A stretch of 64,000 nt of DNA from Luteimicrobium album. GTDB taxonomy: Bacteria > Actinomycetota > Actinomycetes > Actinomycetales > Cellulomonadaceae. Positions 50,776 through 60,434 of this stretch are shown piece by piece. Position 1 is the first letter of the stretch, and every line of letters begins with the position of its first letter. Both the position numbers and the translations under genes were made by a program. The notes beneath the pieces were generated by a model, which was given only the letters and a program-made list of their open reading frames with translations, did not search any database and was not told the origin of the DNA. The stretch is from contig NZ_BSUK01000001.1 in the NCBI RefSeq assembly GCF_030161555.1, positions 2,914,001 to 2,978,000 on the forward strand, read 5' to 3'.

Positions 50776-51387
50776 GTGACGAGGATCGTGGCGGGGACGG
50801 CCGGCGGACGCGTGCTCGAGGTGCCCGTGCGCGGCACGCGGCCGACGAGCGACCGAGTGCGGGAGGCCGTGTTCTCCCGGCTCGAGCACGAGGGCGCGGT
50901 CGACGGCGCGCGCGTGCTCGACCTCTACGCGGGGTCGGGGGCGCTCGCTCTCGAGGCGATGAGCCGGGGCGCGTCCGACGCGACCCTCGTGGACGCGGCG
51001 CGGGCCGCCGTCGAGGTCTGCCGACGCAACGTGCGGGCGCTCGGCCTGACGCGGGTGCGCGTCGCGCAGCAGCCCGCCGAGCGGTTCGTGCGAGAGGTCC
51101 CGAGCCGGCCGTGGGACCTGGTGTTCCTCGACCCGCCCTACGACGTCACGGCCTCCGAGCTGGTCCAGGTCCTCGCGCACCTCACCCTGCCGGGTGCGCT
51201 CGCGCCGGACGGCACGGTCGTCGTCGAGCGGCGCGCACGGGACGCGGAGCCTGCGTGGCCGGACGGCCTCGAGCTCGTCGCGCGCAAGGACTACGGCGAG
51301 ACGGCGGTGTTCTACCTCGAGCCCGCGGCGCCGGGCGCCGGCGGGGCCGAGGCCTCGCCGGCGGAGAGCGTCCCCACGGGGAGCTGA
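50776..51387 (+). CDS. rsmD: 16S rRNA (guanine(966)-N(2))-methyltransferase
   Basis: A 203-residue RsmD. Seen are RIVAGTAGGRVLEVP, RPTSDRVREAVFSRLEH, SAM motif RVLDLYAGSGALALEAMSRG and the catalytic LDPPYD (about residue 118). The family ends near YGETAVFYLE; the Ala/Pro tail of about 25 residues overlaps the convergent GNAT gene by 76 bases. The GTG follows TAGGCT by 6 bases. recG-rsmD-coaD is a common bacterial order. Confidence 0.93.
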   Translation: MTRIVAGTAGGRVLEVPVRGTRPTSDRVREAVFSRLEHEGAVDGARVLDLYAGSGALALEAMSRGASDATLVDAARAAVEVCRRNVRALGLTRVRVAQQPAERFVREVPSRPWDLVFLDPPYDVTASELVQVLAHLTLPGALAPDGTVVVERRARDAEPAWPDGLELVARKDYGETAVFYLEPAAPGAGGAEASPAESVPTGS

Positions 51388-52067
51388 TCGAGCGCGTCGA
51401 GCCCGACGAGCGGCACCTCCGCCCCGGCGGCCGCGTCGAGGAGCCGCCGGGTCGCCGCGTCGTCCGCGAGCGAGCCCTCGCACGCCACCAGCCAGTTCGT
51501 GAGGAAGGCGTGCACGGGCAGGCCCGGCAGCGCGCTGCGCTCGTCGGCGCGGAGCACGACCAGCATGAGGGCGGGTACGCGCGCGGCACCGGGCCCCACG
51601 CCGGGCTGGAAGTAGGGCAGCGCGAGCGCCTTGCCGCCGTGCCGGGCGTAGAAGCGGACGCGGGCGGTCGGATCGCCATGGGCCTCGCTCGTCGCGTGGT
51701 GGTCGGGGTGCTCGACCTCGGCGACGATCGCGAGCGGGTCGTGGGCCGACGTCCACGCGTCGAGCGCGGCGGAGAGCAGGGCCCCGCCGACGCCGCCGCC
51801 CCGGTGCCCGGGCGCGATCGCGAGATAGAGCACCAGGAGGACCCGCTCGGTCGGGAACCATGCCCCGACGACGCCCGAGACCAACCGCGCCTCGCCGTCC
51901 GACTCCTCGACCGTCCCGAACGCCTCGAGCGACCCGTGCTCGACGTCGCGCCAGAGCTCCTCGGCGCCCGTGAGCTCGGCAGGCGGGAACGACGGCGAGA
52001 GCACGTCCCGGTGGAGGGCGAGGATCTCGGCCCGCGTGGTGAGCGGGCGGGGCGCGGCGGCAACCAT
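51312..52067 (-). CDS. GNAT-family N-acetyltransferase
   Basis: A 251-residue protein. The acetyl-CoA loop GHRGGGVGGALLSAAL is near residue 85, followed by VRFYARHGGKALALPYFQPG, as in an actinobacterial acetyltransferase group that lies between rsmD and coaD. The C-terminal Ala/Pro-rich tail shares 76 bases with the rsmD tail on the other strand. The ATG follows TACCGT by 6 bases. The substrate is unknown. Confidence 0.78.
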   Translation of the reverse strand: MVAAAPRPLTTRAEILALHRDVLSPSFPPAELTGAEELWRDVEHGSLEAFGTVEESDGEARLVSGVVGAWFPTERVLLVLYLAIAPGHRGGGVGGALLSAALDAWTSAHDPLAIVAEVEHPDHHATSEAHGDPTARVRFYARHGGKALALPYFQPGVGPGAARVPALMLVVLRADERSALPGLPVHAFLTNWLVACEGSLADDAATRRLLDAAAGAEVPLVGLDALDQLPVGTLSAGEASAPPAPGAAGSR

Positions 52068-52144
52068 GTTCCGACGGTACGTCGCCCGTGCCCGCCGCGG
52101 AGTGGCACCGCACCGTGACCGGTCCCGTGCACTAGCGTGACGCC

Positions 52145-52633
52145 GTGACCATCGCCGTCTGCCCCGGCTCGTTCGACCCGATGACGCTCGGGCACCTGGA
52201 CGTCGTGCGCCGTGCGCGCTCGATGTTCGACGAAGTCGTCGTCGGGGTCGCGCGGAACGCCGGCAAGTCGGCGCTCCTGACCGTCGACGAGCGGCTCGAG
52301 CTGGCCCGCGCCGCGGTCGAGCACGCGGGGCTCGACGGCGTCCGGGTCGCCCGCGTCCCCGGGCTCCTCGTGGAGTTCTGCCGCGAGATCGGGGCGCACG
52401 CCGTGGTCAAGGGGCTGCGGGGCGGCGCGGACTTCGACGCCGAGGTGCCCATGGCCCTCATGAACCGGCACCTGGCCGCCGTCGAGACGGTCTTCGTGAT
52501 CGGGGACCCCGGGCTCGCGCACGTCGCCTCGTCGCTCGTGAAGGACGTGGCACGGCACGGGGGAGACGTCGACGACCTGGTGCCGCCCGGCGTCGGTGAC
52601 GTCGTGCGCGCGGCGCTCGCGCGCACGGCCTGA
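52145..52633 (+). CDS. coaD: Phosphopantetheine adenylyltransferase
   Basis: A 162-residue nucleotidyltransferase for the fourth step of CoA synthesis. The CPGSFDPMTLGHLDVV motif (T/HxGH type) is at residues 5-20, VVKGLRGGADFDAEVPMALMN binds phosphopantetheine, and the C-terminal ASSLVKDVARHGGDV holds the nucleotide loop. The GTG follows TAGCGT by 6 bases. Frame intact. Confidence 0.96.
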   Translation: MTIAVCPGSFDPMTLGHLDVVRRARSMFDEVVVGVARNAGKSALLTVDERLELARAAVEHAGLDGVRVARVPGLLVEFCREIGAHAVVKGLRGGADFDAEVPMALMNRHLAAVETVFVIGDPGLAHVASSLVKDVARHGGDVDDLVPPGVGDVVRAALARTA

Positions 52634-52664
52634 GGTGAGCAATGCCCAGCATGGAGGAGGAGCC

Positions 52665-53239
52665 GTGAGCAGCACCGGATCGAGCGGAGGACGCGGGCCA
52701 GACGGGCACGACCGGCGTGACGGGGCCGCCGTCGCCCCGCCCGCGCAGGGCGCGGACCCGGTCGCGACCCTGACGGCCATCGTCGCTGACCTCACGGAGC
52801 TCGTGGCGGGGGCCCGGACGGGCCCTTGGGCGGCGGCACCCTCAAGGTGCCGCGCGACCAGCTCGTGGCGCTCGTCGACGAACTGCGCGAGGCGGTCCCG
52901 CACCAGCTCGACGAGGCGGACCGCGTGCTCGAGGACGCCGACCGCGTGCTCGGCGAGGCCCAGGCCCAGGCCGAGGACGTCCTGTCCACGGCGCGCGCCC
53001 GGGCGATCGAGCTCGTGCAGCGCGAGCAGGTCGTCGCCCAGGCGCAGGCGCGCGCGTCGCAGATGCTGGCGTCGGCCGAGGCCGACGCGGCACGCATCCG
53101 CCAGGACGCCGACGACTACTGCGACCGCCGGCTCGCCATGCTCGAGGACGTCCTGGAGCAGGCGGGGGCGCAGGTCCGCGCGGGTCGCGAGCGGCTCGTC
53201 GAGCGTGCGCTCGAGCGGTCGGCCGAGCGCGCGGACTGA
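52665..53239 (+). CDS. DivIVA-like coiled-coil protein (one frameshift)
   Basis: About 191 residues. A disordered N-terminus (SSTGSSGGRGPDGHDRRDG) leads to TLTAIVADLTELVAGARTGP; after a missing C in a CCC run near 52825 the protein continues GGGTLKVPRDQLVALVDELREAVP and a long Ala/Glu/Arg coiled coil (about residues 75-185). Such proteins, often labelled ATP synthase F0 subunit B-like or cell-division initiation protein, lie between coaD and yceD in many Actinobacteria. GGAGGAG lies before the GTG. Confidence 0.75.
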
Positions 53240-53284
53240 GGGCGCACGACGCGCGGGCGCGGGCGGTGGGCCGGCCGTGCCGGC

Positions 53285-53314
53285 TTGGGTGCGCGGGACC
53301 CGATGCCGTATAGT
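53285..53314 (+). promoter_or_regulatory. Promoter of the yceD-rpmF-rnc-mutM operon
   Basis: TTGGGT (53285-53290) and TATAGT (53309-53314) are 18 bases apart, about 150 bases before yceD. The leader between (about 53321-53461) has a small CCCCG/CGGGG hairpin near 53343 and no gene. Confidence 0.5.
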
Positions 53315-53461
53315 TGACGGTTGGTCCTGCTGGTCATGTGGTCCCCGGTCGTCGGGGGCCTCCGCGGACCGAGATCATCTTCTCGCCGTGCGCTGTCGCG
53401 CGGGCCCGTGCCCTTCGGTCCGGACTCGCGTCCATGGTTCACGTTCGAGGCCGGAGAAACC

Positions 53462-54048
53462 ATGGAGCGTCACATCACCCTCGACCCGCGGTCGCCGTTC
53501 GTGCTCGACACCCACGAGCTCAGCCGACGCCCCGGGTCCCAGCGTGAGGTCGACCGCACCGTGGCCGCTCCGGAAGGTCTCGGCACCGTCGTGACCGGCA
53601 TCCCCGCCGGCGACGACCTCGAGCTGCACGTGCGCCTCGAGGCCGTCATGGAGGGGTCCTGGTCACCGGAGAGGTCCGGGGCCGGGCGGTCGGGGAGTGC
53701 GTGCGCTGCCTGGAGGAGACGGTCGACGACGTCGACGCCACGTTCCAGGAGCTGTACGTCTACCCGGAGCGCGCCCGTGCCGCGGAGGAGTCCGGTGACG
53801 ACGAGGAGGACGTGCACGAGCTCGAGGGCGACCTGATCGACATCGAGCCCGCGCTTCGGGATGCGGTGGTCACTGCACTACCATTCCAACCGTTGTGCCA
53901 GCCGGACTGCCCTGGCCTGTGCTCCGAGTGCGGAGCTCGCCTGGCGGACGATCCTGGCCACCACCATGACGTGGTCGACCCCCGGTGGTCGGCACTGAAG
54001 AGCATGCTCGGCACGGACGTCGTGCCGGACGAGACGAAAGAGAGCTAG
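53462..54048 (+). CDS. yceD: YceD/DUF177 protein (one frameshift)
   Basis: About 195 residues. It begins [20 protein letters not shown]; after the shift come [20 protein letters not shown], an acidic stretch, and the zinc-like [19 protein letters not shown]. YceD proteins go with rpmF in most bacteria and are linked to 23S rRNA maturation in plants and E. coli. Near 53655 one G is missing from GGGG (restored as EGVLVTGEV). rpmF starts 2 bases after the stop. Confidence 0.88.
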
Positions 54049-54050
54049 CC

Positions 54051-54242
54051 GTGGCTGTTCCGAAGCGCAAGATGTCGCGCAGCAACACCCGTGCGCGCCG
54101 TTCGCAGTGGAAGACCACCGCCGCGAACCTCACGACGTGCCCGCAGTGCAAGGGCCAGAAGCTGTCGCACACCGCCTGCCCGACGTGCGGCACCTACAAG
54201 GGTCGCCAGTACGCGGCGGCGCTGCGCACCGAGCACGCCTGA
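54051..54242 (+). CDS. rpmF: 50S ribosomal protein L32
   Basis: A 63-residue protein, normal for L32. It starts [20 protein letters not shown] and holds two CxxC pairs (TTCPQCKG and [10 protein letters not shown]), the zinc-binding form. The GTG start has AAAGAGAG just upstream, between yceD and rnc in the conserved operon. Confidence 0.97.
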   Translation: MAVPKRKMSRSNTRARRSQWKTTAANLTTCPQCKGQKLSHTACPTCGTYKGRQYAAALRTEHA

Positions 54243-54249
54243 GCGACCC

Positions 54250-55026
54250 GTGTCCGCCCAGCGCGAGCGTCCTGAGAAGGCGGCCGGCGCCGGCGGAGCC
54301 GATGAGCTCCTCGAGAAGCTCGGGGTCCGTGTGGACCCCGAGCTTCTCGTGCTCGCGCTGACGCACCGTTCGTTCGCGCACGAGGCCGGCGGCATCCCCA
54401 CCAACGAGCGCCTCGAGTTCCTCGGTGACTCCGTGCTCGGCTTCGTCGTCACGGACGCCCTGTACCGCGACCACGCCGACCTCCCGGAGGGCGAGCTCGC
54501 GAAGATGCGCGCGGCGACCGTGTCGCAGCGCTCGCTCGCCGCGATCGCCCGTGAGCTCGACCTCGGTCGCTACATCCTGCTCGGCAAGGGCGAGCTGCGG
54601 ACCGGTGGCTTCGACAAGGACTCGATCCTTTCCGACACGGTCGAGGCGATCATCGGTGCCGTCTACCTGAGCGGCGGGGTCGACGCGGCCCGCGCGTTCG
54701 TGCACCGTCTCGTCGACGCGACCCTCGAGGTGGCTGCCGACCTGGGTGCCGGCCTCGATTGGAAGACGTCGCTCCAGGAGCTCGCGGGCGAGCTCGGCCT
54801 GGGCGCGCCCGAGTACCGCTGGGAGGCGGAGGGCCCCGCGCACGCGCGGGTCTTCACGTCGCACGTGGCGCTCGACGGCGAGGTCCTGGGCACCGGGACC
54901 GGCACGGCCAAGAAGCATGCCGAGCAGGAGGCCGCCGAGCGCGCTTACGCCGTGCTCAAGGGCCGGGTCGACGGCGTGGCCGCGGCGACCGGCCCCTCGG
55001 ACGTCGCGCCCGCCGACCAGGGCTGA
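54250..55026 (+). CDS. rnc: Ribonuclease III
   Basis: A 258-residue enzyme for double-stranded RNA processing. The signature NERLEFLGDSVLGFVVTDAL carries the catalytic Glu and Asp; SDTVEAIIGAVYLSGG has the second acidic pair. A double-stranded RNA-binding domain (about residues 165-240) includes DWKTSLQELAGELG and GTGTAKKHAEQEAAERAY. The GTG 7 bases after rpmF was chosen by the overlap-free operon layout. Frame intact. Confidence 0.95.
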   Translation: MSAQRERPEKAAGAGGADELLEKLGVRVDPELLVLALTHRSFAHEAGGIPTNERLEFLGDSVLGFVVTDALYRDHADLPEGELAKMRAATVSQRSLAAIARELDLGRYILLGKGELRTGGFDKDSILSDTVEAIIGAVYLSGGVDAARAFVHRLVDATLEVAADLGAGLDWKTSLQELAGELGLGAPEYRWEAEGPAHARVFTSHVALDGEVLGTGTGTAKKHAEQEAAERAYAVLKGRVDGVAAATGPSDVAPADQG

Positions 55027-55029
55027 GCG

Positions 55030-55968
55030 TTGCCCGAGCTCCCCGAGGTCGAGACCGTCCGTGACGGGCTCGCACGGCACGTCCTGGGCGCGCGGGTCGC
55101 CTCCGTCGAGGTGCTCCGCGACTACTCGGTGCGCCACCAGGACGGTGGGCCCGAGGCGTTCGTCGCGGCCCTCACGGGCGCCCGTCTGGACGCGGCCGCC
55201 CGCCGCGGCAAGTTTCTCTGGCTCGAGCTCGCGAACGTCGCCGCGGGCGAGGACAGCGCCGTCCCCGCCCGCGCGCTCGTCGCGCACCTCGGCATGAGCG
55301 GCCAGCTCCTGGTCCGGTCCGGAGACCTCTCCGACCGGCACCGCCACCTGCGCGTCCGGCTCGCGCTCGAACAGTCCGACGGCACCGAGGCCGCGCTCGA
55401 CTTCGTGGACATGCGCACGTTCGGACGCCTCGTGGTGGCGCCGCTCGTGGCGACCCCCGACGGCGCGGCCGGAGGGCTCGGCACCCACCGGCCCCTCGTC
55501 CCGGAGCCGGCCGCGCATATCGCCCGCGACCTCCTCGACCCCGCGCTCGACGAGACCGCGCTCGTGGATGCGCTGCGCCGTCGTCGGACGGGGGTGAAGC
55601 GGGCGCTGCTCGACCAGACCCTCGTCTCGGGCGTTGGGAACATCTACGCGGACGAGGCGCTGTGGCGCGCGCGGCTGCACTTCGCACGCCCCACGGACAC
55701 CCTGCGTCGCGCCGAGGCCACGCGGCTCCTGGAGGCCGCCGAGCAGGTCATGCGCGAGTCCCTCGCGCAGGGCGGCACGAGCTTCGACGCGCTCTACGTC
55801 AACGTCAACGGCGCGTCGGGGTACTACTCGCGCTCGCTCGCCGTGTACGGGCAGGAGGGGCGCCCGTGCCCGCGCTGCGGGACGCCCGTGCGACGCGACG
55901 CCTTCATGAACCGGTCGTCGTTCACGTGCCCTCGCTGCCAGCCGCGCCCGCGCAACGGACGCTGGTAG
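55030..55968 (+). CDS. mutM: Formamidopyrimidine-DNA glycosylase
   Basis: A 312-residue repair enzyme that removes 8-oxoguanine and cuts the strand. The mature N-terminus [10 protein letters not shown] supplies the catalytic proline and glutamate; [19 protein letters not shown] is the helix-two-turn-helix, and the zinc finger is [19 protein letters not shown] with CPRC. The start codon is TTG, 3 bases after the rnc stop. Frame intact. Confidence 0.96.
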   Translation: MPELPEVETVRDGLARHVLGARVASVEVLRDYSVRHQDGGPEAFVAALTGARLDAAARRGKFLWLELANVAAGEDSAVPARALVAHLGMSGQLLVRSGDLSDRHRHLRVRLALEQSDGTEAALDFVDMRTFGRLVVAPLVATPDGAAGGLGTHRPLVPEPAAHIARDLLDPALDETALVDALRRRRTGVKRALLDQTLVSGVGNIYADEALWRARLHFARPTDTLRRAEATRLLEAAEQVMRESLAQGGTSFDALYVNVNGASGYYSRSLAVYGQEGRPCPRCGTPVRRDAFMNRSSFTCPRCQPRPRNGRW

Positions 55969-55971
55969 GGC

Positions 55972-56913
55972 TCAGCGCGTCACGAGGTTGCGCAGCGGCA
56001 CACCGGCCCGCAGAGCCTCGAGGTTGGCCTCGATCAGCTCCTCCGCGTGCTGAGGACGCCCGCCCGCGGCGTGCGGCGTGAGGATGAGGTTCGGCACGTC
56101 CCACCAGGGTGAGTCCTCGGGCAGCGGTTCGGTGGCGAAGACGTCGAGCGCCGCGCCCGCGACGGTCCCGTCGCGCAGCGCGGCCTGGAGCGCCTCCTCG
56201 TCGACCGTCGCGCCCCGACCGACGTTGACGAACCACGCGTGCGCGGGCAGCCGCCGGAGCAGATCGGCGGTGAGCGCCCCCTGCGTCGTCGGGAGGGCCG
56301 GGAGCAAGGAGACGAGGACGTCCGCCGTCGGGAGGAGGTCGGGGAGCTCGGCGTCGGTGACCACCGGGAAGCCGGCGCGCTCGCCCGCGGAGGAGGCGAC
56401 TCCCGTCACCCGGGCGCCCAGGGCCGCGAGCAGCGGCGCGAGGCGGTGCGCGATCGACCCGAAGCCCCAGACCACGACGTGCGCGCCGTCGAGCGTGCGG
56501 AAGACCGTGTCCGTCCGGTCCGACTGCACGCCGCCCAGCTCGCCCGCCCAGCGACCCGCGCGCTGGGCGTCCCGGGCCAGGTCGAGCCGGCGGGCGGCCG
56601 CGAGGACGAGCGCGAGCGTGTGCTCGGTGACCGGGCCGTCGTGCAGGCCGCGCCCCGACGCCAGCGCCACTCCGGGCGCGAACCCCGCCGCGACGAGCGT
56701 GTCCGGACCGGCCATGAGCCCCTGGACGAGACGCAGGCGGGTGAGGCGGGCCGCGGCGTCGGCGAGGTTGCGCCGGCCGTTGCCCCACGCCACGAGCACG
56801 TCCGCGTCGTCTGAGCCGTCCGGGAAGGCGGCGCGCACCGCGTACGGCACGACGACGTCGTCGGGAGCCACGCGAAGGTCGAGGGGGATGGTGTCGGGGA
56901 CGAGGATCTTCAC
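55972..56913 (-). CDS. D-isomer-specific 2-hydroxyacid dehydrogenase
   Basis: A 313-residue NAD-dependent dehydrogenase. The Rossmann motif VVVWGFGSIAHRLAPLL, VNVGRGATVDEEALQAALRDG (arginine), ALDVFATEPLPEDSPWW (glutamate) and LTPHAAGG (histidine) are complete. The substrate is open (glyoxylate/hydroxypyruvate or phosphoglycerate-like). The GTG follows TAGGGT by 7 bases. It ends 4 bases from the convergent mutM stop. Confidence 0.9.
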   Translation of the reverse strand: MKILVPDTIPLDLRVAPDDVVVPYAVRAAFPDGSDDADVLVAWGNGRRNLADAAARLTRLRLVQGLMAGPDTLVAAGFAPGVALASGRGLHDGPVTEHTLALVLAAARRLDLARDAQRAGRWAGELGGVQSDRTDTVFRTLDGAHVVVWGFGSIAHRLAPLLAALGARVTGVASSAGERAGFPVVTDAELPDLLPTADVLVSLLPALPTTQGALTADLLRRLPAHAWFVNVGRGATVDEEALQAALRDGTVAGAALDVFATEPLPEDSPWWDVPNLILTPHAAGGRPQHAEELIEANLEALRAGVPLRNLVTR

Positions 56914-57033
56914 CCACCCGACCCTAACGGGGACGCCGGCTCGGCGCGCCGACCTGCGGCGACGGCGCTAGCGTCGGCCTGGGACGGGCGCGCGGCGCCG
57001 GTCCGGAACCGGGGGCTCTCGCAGGAGGTTCTG

Positions 57034-58535
57034 ATGTCCGACGCCGTCGCCGGGGGAGCGGGGTCCGCCGCCGCTCCCGCCTCGAGAAGCCGGGCCACGG
57101 CGGTGCCGCGGTCGGCGCGCACGTACATCACGTGGGTCACGCTCGCGTTCATGATCACGTCGTCCGTCGCGAGCCTGCGGGCCGCGCCGACGATGGCCGT
57201 CTACGGGCTCGCCGCGGTGTTCCTCTACGTCGTGCCGGCGATCCTGTTCCTGCTGCCGACGTCGCTCGTCTCGGCCGAGCTCGCGTCGGGCTGGTCCGGG
57301 GGCGTGTACCGGTGGGTGGCCGACGGGTTGTCGAAGCCGCTCGGCTTCCTCGCCGTCTGGTGCCAGTTCGCGATGACGATCTTCTACTACCCGAGCCTGC
57401 TCGGGTACGTCGCGAGCACGTTCGCCTACGTGATCGACCCGTCGCTCGCGAACAACGGGCTCTACATCGCGATCGTGATCGTCGTCGTCTACTGGGCCGG
57501 TGTCTACATCTCGTCGCAGGGGACCAAGACGGTCGCCGGGCTGTCGAGCTTCGGGCTGATCATCGGGACGCTTGTCCCGGCCGCGATCCTCGTCGTCCTC
57601 GGCATCGTGTTCCTCGGCCAGGGCCACGAGTCGGCGGCGCCCATGGACTCGAGCCACCTGCTGCCTCAGTGGACCGGTATCGCGTCGCTCGTGCTCATCG
57701 TCAACAACTTCCTGTCGTACGCGGGCATGGAGATGAACGCCGTGCACGTCACGAGCCTGCGCCGGCCCGGGCGCGAGTTCCCCCGCGCGATGTTCCTCGC
57801 GATCGGCCTCGTGCTCGTGATCTTCATCCTCCCGGCGCTCGCGATCTCCTGGGTCATCCCCGCCGACCAGCTCAGCCTCACGGCGGGCGTCATGCAGGCG
57901 TTCGACGCGTTCTTCGCGAACTTCCACGTGAGCTGGCTCACGCCCGTCATCGGGCTGATGCTCATCGCGGCGTCCGTCGGCGGCATGCTCACCTGGCTCG
58001 CCGGGCCGTCCAAGGGCCTGCTCGACGTGGGGCGCGAGCAGGGGTACCTGCCGCCCTACCTGCAGCGGCTCAACAAGCACGGCGTGCAGCAGAACATCCT
58101 CGTCTCGCAGGGCGTCTTCACGACGATCATCGCGCTGCTCTACGCGTTCATCCCGGACGTCTCGAGCGCCTACTGGATCCTCTCGGTGATCACGACGCAG
58201 GTGTACCTCATCATGTACCTCCTGCTGTTCGTGGCCGCCGTTCGGCTCAGGCGCATCAAGCCCGACCATCCACGCGGGTTCCGGGCGCCGTGGCTCACGC
58301 TCCTGTGCGCCGTCGGGTTCCTCGCGTCCGTCGCGGCGCTGTTCATCGGGTTCGTGCCGCCCGCCCAGTTCTCGTCGGGGAGCGTCGGGCTGTACGTCCT
58401 GATCGTCGGCGGCGGGCTCGTGCTCGTCGGCCTGGTCGTGCCGTGGCTGTTCTACGTGCTGCGCAAGCCGACCTGGCGGCAGTCCGACGCCGTGACGCCC
58501 GACGACACCCTCGCCGACGCGGGGAGGAGTCATGA
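57034..58535 (+). CDS. APC-family amino acid antiporter, glutamate:GABA-like (frameshift at the end)
   Basis: About 500 residues with 12 expected membrane helices. Seen are an N-terminal TWVTLAFMITSSVASLRAAP helix, FLLPTSLVSAELASGWSGGVYRWV, a FLSYAGMEMNAVHVTSLRRPGREFPRA loop region, and LTWLAGPSKGLLDVGREQGYLPP, as in GadC-like transporters. Near 58520 one G is missing from GGGG; restoring it ends the protein as AGEES with the stop overlapping the next ATG (ATGA). AGGAGG lies 6 bases before the start. The substrate is inferred from family only. Confidence 0.85.
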
Positions 58536-59020
58536 GCGCGCGCCCCGCGCCCGGACCCGCGCACGAGCCGCTCCAGGCGCACCGCGGCTGGGTCTTCTAC
58601 ACGACCGTCGGCCTGCTCGTGGCCGCAGTGCTGATCGTCATGCTCGTCGTCTTCGACAACCACCGCGACAACCAGGACGCCCGCAAGGCCGACCAGCTCG
58701 CCCAGACGCTGCAGACGCAGCTCAAGGACGCGGGCATGACGGTCCCCGACACGAGCAAGATCAAGCAGGTCCTCGGCTCCGACGGCGGCGCCGTCTGCGC
58801 CGACCCGGGCGGGCACCTGCAGTCGCTGCGGGACCTCAACGGGGTCAGCGGCGCCGCCGGTCCGGGCCTGCGTCCCGCGCCCGTCGTGCAGCGCCTCGTC
58901 GACGCGGAACGCCTGGTCGTGCAGGTGTACTGTCCCGACGAGCTCGGCAGCTTCGACGACTACGTCGACTCGCTCAACCTCGGCGACTCGACGACCACCA
59001 CCACCGACGACCAGGAGTGA
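58532..59020 (+). CDS. Small single-pass membrane protein, unknown function
   Basis: A 162-residue protein with one N-terminal helix (about residues 22-42, YTTVGLLVAAVLIVMLVVF) and an exterior domain holding two cysteines (GGAVCADPGG and VQVYCPDELG), which could form a disulfide. The tail is DSTTTTTDDQE. It is coupled to the antiporter gene upstream (ATGA) and precedes an M20 peptidase by 6 bases, so all three form one operon. I do not recognise the family. Confidence 0.75.
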   Translation: MSARPAPGPAHEPLQAHRGWVFYTTVGLLVAAVLIVMLVVFDNHRDNQDARKADQLAQTLQTQLKDAGMTVPDTSKIKQVLGSDGGAVCADPGGHLQSLRDLNGVSGAAGPGLRPAPVVQRLVDAERLVVQVYCPDELGSFDDYVDSLNLGDSTTTTTDDQE

Positions 59021-59026
59021 TCCGCC

Positions 59027-60415
59027 ATGCCCGCCCCCGTCCCCGCCCCCACGTTCGACGACCTCCGCGGGGCCGTCTCCGGCCTGATGCCGCGCGCGCT
59101 CGACGATCTCGCGGCGCTCGTGGCGATCCCGTCGGTGGCCGACGAGCGCGTCCAGCCGCACAGCGAGTGCGTGCGCGCCGCGCAGTGGGTCGCGGACGCG
59201 TTCCGTGCGGAGGGCGTCGCGGACGCGCGGCTCGAGCCGACGCCCGACGGGTCGGACGTCGTCGTGGGCCACGTACCCGGGCCGGACGGCGCTCCCACCG
59301 TCCTCCTCTACGCGCACTACGACGTCCAGCCGTCGCTCGACGACGACGCGTGGACGAGCCCGCCGTTCGAGCTGACCGAGCGCGGCGGCCGCCTGTACGG
59401 ACGGGGCGCGGCCGACTGCAAGGGCAACATCGTGGCGCACCTCACGGCGCTGCGGGCCCTGCGTGCGCTCGGCGACGGGTCGTTCCCTGTGGGGGTGCGG
59501 ATCGTGATCGAGGGCTCGGAGGAGCAGGGCACGGGCGGCCTCGACGACTGGGTCCGCGCGCACCCGGGCGAGCTCGAGTCGGACGCGATCCTCATCGGCG
59601 ACACCGGGAACGCCGAGCTCGGCGTCCCGACGCTCACGGTCGCGCTCCGCGGCGCGTCGAACGTCGTCGTGACGGTCGAGTCGATGCGCAGCGAGGTCCA
59701 CTCGGGCATGTTCGGCGGGGCCGCCCCCGACGCGCTCGCGGCGCTCGTCGCGATGCTCGCGACCCTGCGGGACGAGAAGGGCGACACGACGATCCGTGGC
59801 CTCGACGCCACGCAGACCTGGGACGGCGTCCAGTACGAGCCCGACGCGTTCCGGCGCGACGCGGGCGTGCTCGACGGCGTCGGGCTGCTCGGCAGCGGCA
59901 GCGTCGCCGACCAGCTCTGGGCCCGCCCGGCCGTGACGATCCTGGGGATCGACGCGCCCAAGGTCGTCGGGTCGTCGGCCGCGATCCAGCCGCGGGCCGC
60001 CGCGCGGCTCAACCTGCGCGTGCCCCCGGGCCTCGACACCGCCGACGCGGTCGCGGCCCTCGAGGACCACCTGCGTGCCGTCGCGCCGTGGGGCGTCCAC
60101 GTGACCCTCGAGCACGACACGCCCGGGCAGCCGTTCCAGGCGCGCACCGAGGGGGCCGTGTTCGACACGCTGAGCCGGGCGCTCGCGGACGCCTTCGACG
60201 CCGAGGCCACCACGACCGCGGGCCAGGGCGGCTCGATCCCGCTGTGCAACGTGCTGCAGGACGCGTACCCCGCCGCGGAGATCGTCCTGCTGGGCGTCGA
60301 GGAGCCCGCCTGCCTCATCCACGCGCCCAACGAGAGCGTCGACCCGCACGAGATCGAGCGGATCGCCGTCGGGGAGGCGCTGTTCCTCGCGCGGCTCGGG
60401 GCCGCGACCGCCTGA
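59027..60415 (+). CDS. M20-family dipeptidase
   Basis: A 462-residue metallopeptidase. Metal ligands and catalytic residues are in LLYAHYDVQPS (His, Asp), YGRGAADCKGNIVAHL (Asp), VIEGSEEQGTGGL (Glu pair), IGDTGNAELG (Asp) and ACLIHAPNESVD (His). The lid domain with EVHSGMFGGAAPD is present. The length fits the CNDP/PepV-like dipeptidase group. With an amino-acid antiporter gene next to it, peptide scavenging with exchange of the released amino acid is plausible. Frame intact. Confidence 0.92.
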   Translation: MPAPVPAPTFDDLRGAVSGLMPRALDDLAALVAIPSVADERVQPHSECVRAAQWVADAFRAEGVADARLEPTPDGSDVVVGHVPGPDGAPTVLLYAHYDVQPSLDDDAWTSPPFELTERGGRLYGRGAADCKGNIVAHLTALRALRALGDGSFPVGVRIVIEGSEEQGTGGLDDWVRAHPGELESDAILIGDTGNAELGVPTLTVALRGASNVVVTVESMRSEVHSGMFGGAAPDALAALVAMLATLRDEKGDTTIRGLDATQTWDGVQYEPDAFRRDAGVLDGVGLLGSGSVADQLWARPAVTILGIDAPKVVGSSAAIQPRAAARLNLRVPPGLDTADAVAALEDHLRAVAPWGVHVTLEHDTPGQPFQARTEGAVFDTLSRALADAFDAEATTTAGQGGSIPLCNVLQDAYPAAEIVLLGVEEPACLIHAPNESVDPHEIERIAVGEALFLARLGAATA

Positions 60416-60434
60416 GCCGCCCGCCCCCTGTGCG

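Noticed and set aside
46188..50837. A 1549-residue open frame on the minus strand
   Set aside because: It is antisense to fakA-like and recG, has low-complexity Arg/Pro/Ser/Thr composition and no domain; high GC leaves long antisense frames open.
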